From: an uncultured bacterium
GTDB lineage: Bacteria; Actinomycetota; Coriobacteriia; Coriobacteriales; Coriobacteriaceae
Assembly (NCBI GenBank): GCA_905215445.1
Contig: CAJMPZ010000041.1
Span: 1-20,525, forward strand
Length of the DNA stretch: 20,525 nt
Direction: 5' to 3'
Shown: positions 6,354 through 13,390 of the stretch, one piece after another
Position numbering within the stretch: the first letter of the stretch is position 1
Layout: the number at the start of each line of letters is the position of its first letter
Notes under the pieces: model-generated
The model's database searches: none
Told to the model about the DNA's origin: nothing
Seen by the model: only the letters and a program-made list of their open reading frames with translations
Position numbers and translations under genes: made by a program

Positions 6354-9319
6354 GGGGATGTCCTGCCTGTTGACGTGGCATCTGGCTTTCCCTTGTGGTT
6401 GATTTCGTCTAAGAGCTCCGCTGCGATCTCGCTGTTTTTGAACCTGATGCTGCAGTCTTCTTTCTTGGGGAAAGCTAGTAGCGGGATCGTTCCGTACCAG
6501 ATAGTTTCTTCGTCAATTATCGCTGCACACAAACGTCCTTCTGCTCTAATGGCATGCTCGACGTTCATTTTTGCCAAAGTCTCGCTTGCATCTTCGCGCG
6601 GAGTCGAGGCAATGAAAAACTCAAGAGCAATCCCTCGGGCAGTGGCACCTTTGATTGCATCGCCGAGCTTTGCGAGGCAGGCGGCGGATGCGTAGGGCGC
6701 GGCAATGAAGATGCTCTTAGCGGCGCCAACGATGTCTTCAACCAGAGTCTCTACGGCATTAGCCGGTTCTATGAGAATGTTTTGATCGGACTGCTCGCTG
6801 CCTCCGGTCACGTAGACTTCGTACCCGAGCTTGGCGTAGGTCTTGAGTCTCTTCTGGTACATGCGGGCGAGCATGGGTATAGATAAATCAACGTAGTCGA
6901 ATATCTCAACCCGTCGCTTGCCCTCGTGGCTTCTATGGAGCCTGCCTGCCTGCTGCGTGATGCTGCCGTCCCACGATATCGGCGTGGCAATGAGTAGAGT
7001 GTCAAGGTAGGACAGATCGAAGCCCTCGCCCAAAAGGCTTTCGGTGGCGACGATGATTCGATGTTCATGCTCGAAGCGGGGAAGACTGCTCAGTATCGTT
7101 TTTCTTTCTTTGGCGTCGATTTCCCCGGTCAGGAGAACGGGTTCGTGTCCTTGGTTTTTGAGCATCCCGAACAGCTCCTCGGCATGCTTTTTCCTTTTAG
7201 TCAGCACGAGCGGATGCCGGCCGTTTGACGCAGCTTCAATAGCGTCGTTGACAATCAATTCGTTTCTAGCTGCATGCGTGCACAGCAGGTCGAGAATCTG
7301 ATTGAAGCTTGCACCTGGCTCGTAGGCGGGTAGTCGAATTCCAGTAAAACGAGGCCGTACGATGCGCTGGATGCCCTGCTGAATCGCTTGCGCTTTTGGA
7401 TCGATAACATAACGGAGCGGGCCGCAGAGCATGGAGAGCGCCCGCGTAAGGCCGTCGGATCGTTCGGGCGTCGCAGAAAGGCCGTATACGTATTTGGCCG
7501 GGGCGGACTTGAGAATAAGCTCGAGCTGTGGTGCGGCGGCATGGTGGCATTCGTCGCAGATAATGAGGCCGTAATTACGAACAAGGCCCTTAACTATCGG
7601 CTCTCCGGTTTGACGGTCTTTGCCAGATAACGACTGGAACGAAGCGATGTCGACGAGGCCGCTTACGGCCATTTTGCCTCCTCCTATTTGTCCGATGACC
7701 GGAGGCTGCCTTTTGCTGATTCGTCCTTTTGGGGTTCGGACGGGCTCCCTGTTGTCCGTAATGTCGATAAATCGCTCGAGCTGGGATTTCCATTGGGTTA
7801 TGAGTGCGGTTTTGGGAACGATGACGAGCGTTGGAAGACCAATGGATGCAATAAGATAAGCTCCGACGACTGTTTTACCGAAGCCTGTCGGCGCGGACAT
7901 GATTCCGTCTTCGTATATGAGCATCTGATCAGCGGCGATTTGCTGCTCAGGGCGAAGGACTCCTTTAAATGCCATAACAATCGGATTGCCCGATTTGCGC
8001 TCGTCTGAATAGTGGGCGGTAACGCCGGTCTCTTGAACTAGCCGCTCAAGTTGAGTTTTGCAGCCCCGGGGAATTGCAACATGACCATCTCTCAGTTCGC
8101 TAAGGTCTATGAGTCGCGGTTTGCCGAATACTGATTGATGCATGGACTGCGCGCGATAGAATGCCGGATTGGCAAATGTCGCAAGTCCGCGGATTTCCAT
8201 TTGAGCTGCTGGACTCAGAGACTTCTCGGGGATGTACAGCATATCGGCTTGAATAACGGGCAGCGATGAGGGAAAGTCCCGCGATGTGAGTGGTAGTCGC
8301 TTTCGTGGTCTTTGGGCATACCGTTTGCCCTTGTTTGCCACCGTAGTTGTTGCTGGTCCGTGTGGGTTGTTTCCAGGGGCCTCAATCAGATCTTGCACCG
8401 TCGAGCGCGGAATCAGCTGGACTTGTGATAGATAGAGCCATTGGTCGGGAAAGGGCTTGAATTGTTCGTCTACAAATACACTGTTTCCTTCACGTTGCGC
8501 CTTGCCTTGAAAGGGGAGTGCGATGAGGTTTCCGAAGCCTCCATCGGGAATAGTGGCCTGAGCGGGTAGCATTCGATCAAAGGCCTCGAACGTGATTGTC
8601 TTATTATGCGCCGCAGCTTCGGTTATGAGGCAACTTCCAAACTCTCGGGCAGCCTTTGCGCTGATTGGCTCGAGGAAGAAAAACCAGATGTGGGCGCCGT
8701 TGCCGGACCTTGAGCGCTCAACGGCGGCGTTAATGCCCCGTCGTATTGCAACAAGCCGTACGGCATTTGTTGCCTCTTTCCAGTCCGCTTTGTCAAAATC
8801 GATGACGAGAACTTTCGTGTTGCAGTTCCTATCGAGAACATATTGCCCGAGGACATCGCGGAACCGGTCATCGTTGCCTTTAAAGTGAGCAATGATTGCG
8901 GCATCGCTTAATTCCGGGAAGACGCGATTGCTGCATTCTACACATTTAACTCTTTGATGGGCTGCTTTGGGGCAAATTCCTGGCTCCCACTCATTAGCAC
9001 AAGCAGGCGTATAGCCAATGCCCCCGTCCTTTCTGCGATATCCATGAGCGTAAACATCTTTGCGCCCGGTAAAGAGACTGCGAAAGAGCTCGAGTTTATC
9101 GCGTGCTGGGCTCGCGCTGGTGACGATGCCCTCGATTTGTGCTCGTTCATCGAACAAAGCGCCAGCTTCTTCCCACTCTTCTAGCGTTGCGTAGCGTACG
9201 TCTGAACCGTTGTTGCAAATGACGATTTGTCGGTGTTGGTCCGATATATGTGTGATCGTCTGATCGTATTTAAATTGTGCGGTCCCAAAGAGGGCGTATT
9301 GATGCATGGCGTTGCCCAT
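6335..9319 (-). CDS. Primase-helicase fusion with PLD-like tail (TOTE-type conflict protein)
   Basis: This 994-residue protein probably acts on nucleic acid in defence or genome conflict. Residues about 1-150 include four cysteines (107, 116, 126, 129) that could bind zinc. Residues 165-300 look like an archaeo-eukaryotic primase: catalytic IDFD at 173-176, RSGNGAHIW at 204-212 and GFGNLIALPFQ at 261-271. Residues 450-830 are a superfamily 2 helicase: Walker A APTGFGKT (476-483), DECH (589-592), SATPER (615-620), GEGFD (764-768) and QQAGRLHR (789-796). Residues 860-972 resemble a phospholipase-D nuclease fold, but the HxK is replaced by CxA around Cys931, so it is probably inactive. Domain databases call this primase type 'TOTE'; I rely on recall, not a search. 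Base composition looks less GC-rich than the flanking genes, suggesting transfer. Start ATG 9319 has AAGGA about 10 nt upstream; ATG 9307 is an alternative. Confidence 0.85.
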   Translation of the reverse strand: MGNAMHQYALFGTAQFKYDQTITHISDQHRQIVICNNGSDVRYATLEEWEEAGALFDERAQIEGIVTSASPARDKLELFRSLFTGRKDVYAHGYRRKDGGIGYTPACANEWEPGICPKAAHQRVKCVECSNRVFPELSDAAIIAHFKGNDDRFRDVLGQYVLDRNCNTKVLVIDFDKADWKEATNAVRLVAIRRGINAAVERSRSGNGAHIWFFFLEPISAKAAREFGSCLITEAAAHNKTITFEAFDRMLPAQATIPDGGFGNLIALPFQGKAQREGNSVFVDEQFKPFPDQWLYLSQVQLIPRSTVQDLIEAPGNNPHGPATTTVANKGKRYAQRPRKRLPLTSRDFPSSLPVIQADMLYIPEKSLSPAAQMEIRGLATFANPAFYRAQSMHQSVFGKPRLIDLSELRDGHVAIPRGCKTQLERLVQETGVTAHYSDERKSGNPIVMAFKGVLRPEQQIAADQMLIYEDGIMSAPTGFGKTVVGAYLIASIGLPTLVIVPKTALITQWKSQLERFIDITDNREPVRTPKGRISKRQPPVIGQIGGGKMAVSGLVDIASFQSLSGKDRQTGEPIVKGLVRNYGLIICDECHHAAAPQLELILKSAPAKYVYGLSATPERSDGLTRALSMLCGPLRYVIDPKAQAIQQGIQRIVRPRFTGIRLPAYEPGASFNQILDLLCTHAARNELIVNDAIEAASNGRHPLVLTKRKKHAEELFGMLKNQGHEPVLLTGEIDAKERKTILSSLPRFEHEHRIIVATESLLGEGFDLSYLDTLLIATPISWDGSITQQAGRLHRSHEGKRRVEIFDYVDLSIPMLARMYQKRLKTYAKLGYEVYVTGGSEQSDQNILIEPANAVETLVEDIVGAAKSIFIAAPYASAACLAKLGDAIKGATARGIALEFFIASTPREDASETLAKMNVEHAIRAEGRLCAAIIDEETIWYGTIPLLAFPKKEDCSIRFKNSEIAAELLDEINHKGKPDATSTGRTSPPLAVE

Positions 9320-9527
9320 TTGAATGCCGTCCTTGTATTGGAGTTGTTGAGACGAGGGTACGGCATTACGGCTTTTTGGGATATGTAATTTCGATTCAAG
9401 TTTGCTAATGGCAAGGGATTATTCTGCGAGCGGCTTTCGGTCGATGCCAAGGCGCGCGACGGCCCTTGATAATCAGGGTTTGCGGTCATATGGGTAGCCG
9501 GAGGCGTAAAGAGCGGACCTCATTCAG
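9320..9527. other. Leader region of the primase-helicase gene
   Basis: No gene or clear promoter is supported here. It must contain the promoter of the minus-strand primase-helicase unless transcription starts beyond the MITE at 9528-9758. Open frames in this stretch are short and lack a ribosome binding site. Confidence 0.4.
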
Positions 9528-9758
9528 ACCCGGTGGGCAAAAAATGGCAAATATGAGTACTGTTGCCCGGTTAGTCTCATATCATTTGAGAAGCATCTAA
9601 GACCAATTGACTGAGTTTTAGTATATTCACCCCCCCTAAACACGACGATTCGGGGCTTTATGGAGCTTGAAATCGGTGGGAGCGGGCAATTTCAGCGAAA
9701 TTTTGCTGTTACTAAATTTATGACAGTACTCATATTTGCCATTTTTTGCCCACCGGGT
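9528..9758. mobile_element. MITE-like element with perfect 36-bp terminal inverted repeats
   Basis: Bases 9528-9563 (starting ACCCGGTGGGCAAAAAATGG, ending GAGTACTGT) are the exact reverse complement of 9723-9758. The 159-bp interior is AT-rich, has no credible gene, and contains small hairpins (TCTCA/TGAGA near 9572-9588). A short non-coding element with long perfect terminal repeats is the mark of a miniature inverted-repeat transposable element moved by a transposase elsewhere. No clear target-site duplication is visible at its edges (flanks CATTCAG and ACCGCTA). It lies about 210 bp upstream of the primase-helicase start. Confidence 0.8.
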
Positions 9759-9845
9759 ACCGCTAGGGGCTAGTCGAAGCTCCCCTAAACAGCTGGGAAT
9801 GCGCCGATCGTCAGCATATCTTGTATATGGATGGCTCAGCAAAAG

Positions 9846-9916
9846 AAGTTGCGGTGAAATAGGGATTGATTTGTGGCCATACGCCAAAAAACAGTCCCTA
9901 TTCCACCGCAAGTGGT
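9846..9916. repeat. GTTGCGGTG hairpin repeat, copy 3
   Basis: Arms TTGCGGTGAAATAGGGA (9849-9865) and TCCCTATTCCACCGCAA (9895-9911) pair with one A-C mismatch, which becomes a G-U pair in minus-strand RNA. The 71-bp unit is a direct repeat of copy 2 at 6283-6353. It ends 10 bp beyond the stop codon of the DegV gene, on whose transcript it would form a 3' hairpin. Confidence 0.85.
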
Positions 9917-9926
9917 AAAGGTGCCC

Positions 9927-10787
9927 CTAGTGGATGGGCTGGTAGCGGGGGCAGTAGCTGATGGCGATGGCGTCGACGCCTACGTGGGTGGCGATGGTGC
10001 AGCCGATGGGGCCGGTGCCGGCGTCTACGTAGTCTTGGCCCGCGAGCGCTTGGCTGACGAGCTCGTGCTCCTCGGTGGCGCCGGTTGTGAGCACGCGCAC
10101 GCTAGAGCCCGGGTGCTCGGCCAAAAATGCGAGGCAATCGGCCATGGTGTTGGCGACGATGCGCTTGGCGCCGCGGCCCTTTTTGATGGCCTTGATCTCG
10201 CCCGATTTCCACTCCGGCGAAACGGCCAGACGAATGTTGAGCATCTGCGTCAGCTGGCCAGCGAGCTTGGGCGCGCGGCCGTTCTTGACCAGGTTCTCGA
10301 GTGTGCGCGGAATCAGCAGCAGATGGGCGTCGGGCAGCGTCGCACGGATCTGCGCCTCGGTCTCGTCCAGGCTGCGGCCGTCCTCGCGCATGGCCAGCGC
10401 GTACTCCACCAGCAAACCCTCGGCGCCCGAACCGGTGCGCGAATCGATGCAGCGCACGTCGAGCTCGTGCGTTTCGGCCGTCAGGCTGGCGTTGGCGTAG
10501 CAGGCAGACCACTCGCTGCACAGCGAGATAAAGATGGCACTATCATGGCCGTCGGCGAGCACGCGGTCAAAGAGCGCCTTGAACTCGCCGGCGCTCGGCT
10601 GCGAGGTGTGCGGCAGCTGCTCGGAGCCGGCCATGCGCGCGACGTACTCCCCGGCGGTAATCTGCACCTGGTCGAGCAGATCCTCGCCCTCGATAATCAC
10701 ATGCAGCGGAATCACGTAAATGCCGAGCTCTTGGGCGCGGGCGGGGGAGATGTCCGACGTGGAGTCGGTTATGATGGCAAAAGACAT
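9927..10787 (-). CDS. DegV-family fatty-acid-binding protein
   Basis: A 286-residue cytoplasmic protein of the DegV (FakB) family. These bind a single fatty acid and, with the kinase FakA, deliver exogenous fatty acid as acyl-phosphate for phospholipid synthesis. Visible hallmarks are the N-terminal FAIITDSTSDIS, the HTSQPSAGEF loop with the ligand-binding Ser, the RTLENLVKNGRAPKLAG segment, and the C-terminal HVGVDAIAI. Start ATG at 10787 is preceded by AAAGGTG; an upstream in-frame start would add 19 residues but has no better site. No FakA kinase is in the window. A -10-like TATACT lies upstream on the minus strand (10844-10849). The gene is divergent from the HAD phosphatase. Confidence 0.92.
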   Translation of the reverse strand: MSFAIITDSTSDISPARAQELGIYVIPLHVIIEGEDLLDQVQITAGEYVARMAGSEQLPHTSQPSAGEFKALFDRVLADGHDSAIFISLCSEWSACYANASLTAETHELDVRCIDSRTGSGAEGLLVEYALAMREDGRSLDETEAQIRATLPDAHLLLIPRTLENLVKNGRAPKLAGQLTQMLNIRLAVSPEWKSGEIKAIKKGRGAKRIVANTMADCLAFLAEHPGSSVRVLTTGATEEHELVSQALAGQDYVDAGTGPIGCTIATHVGVDAIAISYCPRYQPIH

Positions 10788-10843
10788 AATTGCACCTTTC
10801 GTTGGAGCGCTTGTGCGCCGCCTTCTGAGAGCAAAGTGCGACA

Positions 10844-10849
10844 AGTATA
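10844..10849 (-). promoter_or_regulatory. Possible -10 of the degV-family gene
   Basis: TATACT on the minus strand lies 56 nt upstream of the DegV start. No strong -35 is seen. The neighbouring bases 10873-10906 contain overlapping short inverted repeats (TTCAA/TTGAA, GTTGA/TCAAC) that could be a regulator site in this divergent interval. Confidence 0.35.
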
Positions 10850-10943
10850 GTAGAGTCGTTCCACATTACTAGGTTCAATTGTTGAATAGTCAACAGTTTG
10901 AAGTGTCGGTGTGGAAATCGTCAACTGGGGAAGAGGAATGCCG

Positions 10944-11606
10944 ATGGGGGCGTTGGAGATAGGCAAACGGCCGGTCGTGCTGTTCGATTTTGACGGCACG
11001 GTGGCAGATACGGGCCGGGCGGTGATGACCTCGACGTGCAAGACGCTGGCTGCGCGCGGGTTTTCGGAGGCGCAGATGGGTGATCTGCGCCGCATGATCG
11101 GGCCGCCCCTGTGGAAGAGCTTTCACGACTTTTACGGCTTTTCCCGCGAGGAGTCGCTTGTGGTGGCCGACGAGTACCGTGCTTTTTTTGATGAGCTGGG
11201 ACCGGAGGAGTATCCCGTGTTCGACGGGGTCCCCGAGTTTCTGGATGGGTTGGCCGCCCGGGGCAAGCGTATGGCCGTGGCGACGTCGCGCATGGAGGCA
11301 AAGTGCATCGATATGGTACGTGAGCTCGGGCTTTCTCAGTTTGAGGCGGTGGTCGGCATGAATCCGTCGCAGGGGCGCGAGACCAAGGCCGATTCGGTTC
11401 GCGATGCCCTGGCGGCGCTCGGCGCGACGGCGGGCGATGCCGTGATGATCGGCGATCGCTTTAACGACGTGGAAGGCGCGCACGCGATGAGCGTGCCGTG
11501 CATCGGCATTTATTCGGGTGCGGCGGCGCCGGGGGAGCACGAGGCAGCGGGCGCCGATGCGGTGGTGCACTCGGTGGCCGAGCTTGCTAAACTTTTCGCT
11601 ATCTAA
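10944..11606 (+). CDS. HAD-family phosphatase, phosphoglycolate-phosphatase-like
   Basis: A 220-residue cytoplasmic hydrolase with all four HAD motifs: LFDFDGTVADT with nucleophile Asp15 and Asp17, ATSR at 113-116, Lys148, and GDRFND at 170-175. The helical cap between motifs I and II (about residues 25-95) is subclass I, as in Gph and pyrophosphatase PpaX. The substrate cannot be read from the sequence. Start ATG 10944 is preferred because AGAGGA ends 6 nt upstream; GTG at 10911 and ATG at 10938 are in frame but poorly placed. It is followed after 54 bp by the dipeptidase gene with no terminator between, so the two are probably one operon. Confidence 0.88.
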   Translation: MGALEIGKRPVVLFDFDGTVADTGRAVMTSTCKTLAARGFSEAQMGDLRRMIGPPLWKSFHDFYGFSREESLVVADEYRAFFDELGPEEYPVFDGVPEFLDGLAARGKRMAVATSRMEAKCIDMVRELGLSQFEAVVGMNPSQGRETKADSVRDALAALGATAGDAVMIGDRFNDVEGAHAMSVPCIGIYSGAAAPGEHEAAGADAVVHSVAELAKLFAI

Positions 11607-11660
11607 TGACGTGATGTGAGGGGCGGGCACGCTCGCCGCTCATTGCTAAGGAGGTCGTCC

Positions 11661-13097
11661 ATGAATCAGGTGGAGCAGAGCGTTGCCGAGTATGTCGACG
11701 AGGTCTGGGAGGATGTCGTCGCCGATATCGAGCAGCTGGTGAGTTATCCGTCCGTGGCAGTTTCTGCTGATGCAGAGCCCGGTGCGCCGTTTGGCCGCCC
11801 GGTTCGTGATGCGCTCGATTGCGCGCTCGGCATCGCGCAAAAGCTCGGCTACCAGACGAGCGATGACGAGGGTTATGTGGGCATTGCCGATATCCCGGGC
11901 CGCGGCGATAAGCAGCTTGCGACTATCTGTCATGTGGACGTGGTGCCCGCAGGCCCCGGCTGGAACACCGACCCGTTTGCGATGGAGCGTCGCGAGGACT
12001 GGCTGCTCGGCCGCGGCGTGATCGACGACAAGGGTCCGGCCGTGCTGTCGCTCTACGCCGGCGCCTACCTGCTCAAGCACGGCATCGTTCCGCGCTACAC
12101 CTTCCGCGCGCTGCTGGGCTGCGATGAGGAAGTGGGCATGTCCGACGTTCACCATTATCTGGAGAACTACGCGAATCCTGACTTTCTGTTTACGCCCGAT
12201 GCCGAGTTCCCGGTCTGCAATGCCGAGAAGGGCCAGTTTGGGGCGACGTTCGTGAGCCCCAAGATCGACGGCGGGCGCATCGTGTCGTGGAGCGGCTCCG
12301 AGGCGAGCAATGCCATTCCGTCGCAGTCCATCTGCGAGCTTGCAATTGCCGCCGATGAGCTGCCGGCGCCCGTTGAGAACGTCGACCGCCTGGAGATCAC
12401 GGCGCTTGATAACGGGCATGCGCAGATTTTCGCCCACGGTATTGGCGGCCACGCTTCGATGCCTGAGGGCACCATCAACGCCGTCGGCCTGATCGTGTCG
12501 TATCTGCGCGAGGCCGAGGACGCGTTTGGTGCACGCGATGAGCGCCTGCTGACGCCTGCCGAGCACGAGTTCGTCAAGTTCCTGGCCTTTGTGCATGCGG
12601 ATGCCTATGGCCGCGGCCTGGGTATCGATGCGACGAGTCCGGCGTTTGGCCCGCTTACCTGCAACGCTGGCGTCATTCGCGTGGCGGATGGCCATATTGA
12701 GCAGGTCATCGACGTGCGCTTCCCCGACAGCACGAGTGCCGATACCATCCGCGAGCAGCTCGACCCGCTCGTGGGGCGCTTTGGCGTGACGTGTCGTGTG
12801 GGTCGTGCAAAGGTGCCGTTCTCGGTCTCTGCCGACGATCCGGCCGTGAAGGCGCTTATCGATACCTATAACGAGTTCACGGGCAAGCATGCCGAGCCCT
12901 TTGCCATGGGCGGCGGCACGTATGCGCGCAACTTTGCCCGCGCCGTCTCGTTTGGCCCAGAGGAGACCGGCCTGGAGCTGCCCGCATGGGGCGGCCAGAT
13001 GCACGGCCCCAACGAGTGCGCCAACGAGGAGCAGCTCAAGCAAGCACTCAAGATCTATATCGTGGCAATCCTTCGTCTAAACGAACTGGAGCTTTAA
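11661..13097 (+). CDS. pepV: PepV-like dinuclear zinc dipeptidase (M20 family)
   Basis: A 478-residue cytoplasmic metallopeptidase, the usual length for PepV, which hydrolyses dipeptides and some tripeptides with a free N-terminus. The M20 metal and catalytic residues are present: His91-x-Asp93 in CHVDVVPAGPGW, the bridging Asp in GRGVIDDKGP (122/123), catalytic Glu156/Glu157 in GCDEEVG, Asp180 in TPDAEFP, and His448 in GGQMHGPNE. IGGHASMPEGTINA around 268-282 is the conserved lid-domain segment. The ATG has a near-perfect AAGGAGG (11648-11654) 6 nt upstream; in-frame starts further 5' lack one. The protein has no signal peptide. A palindromic repeat follows 21 bp after the stop. Confidence 0.93.
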   Translation: MNQVEQSVAEYVDEVWEDVVADIEQLVSYPSVAVSADAEPGAPFGRPVRDALDCALGIAQKLGYQTSDDEGYVGIADIPGRGDKQLATICHVDVVPAGPGWNTDPFAMERREDWLLGRGVIDDKGPAVLSLYAGAYLLKHGIVPRYTFRALLGCDEEVGMSDVHHYLENYANPDFLFTPDAEFPVCNAEKGQFGATFVSPKIDGGRIVSWSGSEASNAIPSQSICELAIAADELPAPVENVDRLEITALDNGHAQIFAHGIGGHASMPEGTINAVGLIVSYLREAEDAFGARDERLLTPAEHEFVKFLAFVHADAYGRGLGIDATSPAFGPLTCNAGVIRVADGHIEQVIDVRFPDSTSADTIREQLDPLVGRFGVTCRVGRAKVPFSVSADDPAVKALIDTYNEFTGKHAEPFAMGGGTYARNFARAVSFGPEETGLELPAWGGQMHGPNECANEEQLKQALKIYIVAILRLNELEL

Positions 13098-13110
13098 GGT
13101 TACGCGGTTT
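13098..13110 (+). repeat. Half copy of the GTTACGCGGTTT hairpin
   Basis: GGTTACGCGGTTT directly follows the dipeptidase stop codon and equals the left arm of the hairpin at 3204-3216. The right arm is missing; instead the GTTGCGGTG repeat copy 4 begins nine bases later. Confidence 0.5.
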
Positions 13111-13118
13111 CCTAATCT

Positions 13119-13187
13119 AAGTTGCGGTGGAATAGTTCCTAGAATGGGCCATTTGATGGCCAAACAGGAATTATTTCACCGCAACTT
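13119..13187. repeat. GTTGCGGTG hairpin repeat, copy 4
   Basis: Arms of 21 bases at 13119-13139 and 13167-13187 pair fully, with two G-U pairs in plus-strand RNA. The loop holds GGCCAT/ATGGCC. Its interior (GAAT.GGCC...GGCCAAACAGGAA) resembles copy 1, whereas copies 2 and 3 form another subtype (GGGATTGATTTG). On the plus strand CGTTTTTATT follows the right arm at once, so this copy could also terminate dipeptidase transcription. Confidence 0.8.
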
Positions 13188-13229
13188 CGTTTTTATTGGT
13201 GTAAAAGGCGGGTCATGCTTGGTGGTGAA

Positions 13230-13248
13230 TTTGTTATTCGTTTGTAAA
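13230..13248 (+). promoter_or_regulatory. Candidate Pho box upstream of pstS
   Basis: TTTGT occurs at 13230-13234 and 13241-13245, an 11-bp period. On the minus strand this reads TTTACA, five bases, ATAACA, close to the paired TTAACA-like boxes bound by PhoP in Bacillus. It lies about 145 bp upstream of pstS. The rest of the 13188-13390 leader contains a small GCGGGCA/TGCCCGC hairpin (13349-13365) and no other gene. The site is suggestive only. Confidence 0.35.
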
Positions 13249-13390
13249 GCCGAGCCGCGCTTGCGGTAAGGGTCTATCAGATGCCCGTAAGAAACCGCAG
13301 TTGGCGCGAGCGCTGCCCGGTCGGGGCCGTATCTTTCCAAACAGCAAAGCGGGCAGGGTGCCCGCGATTCGCATGTATGAAAGGAAGATC

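Noticed and set aside
9181..9489. 102-residue minus-strand open frame overlapping the primase-helicase start
   Set aside because: It overlaps the N-terminus of the primase-helicase in another frame, has no family signature and no ribosome binding site.
9636..9911. 91-residue minus-strand open frame in the MITE and repeat copy 3
   Set aside because: It is built from repeat sequence (MITE terminal repeat and hairpin copy 3) and shows no protein-like conservation.
11646..13043. 465-residue minus-strand open frame opposite the dipeptidase gene
   Set aside because: Same cause: a codon-bias shadow without family features.
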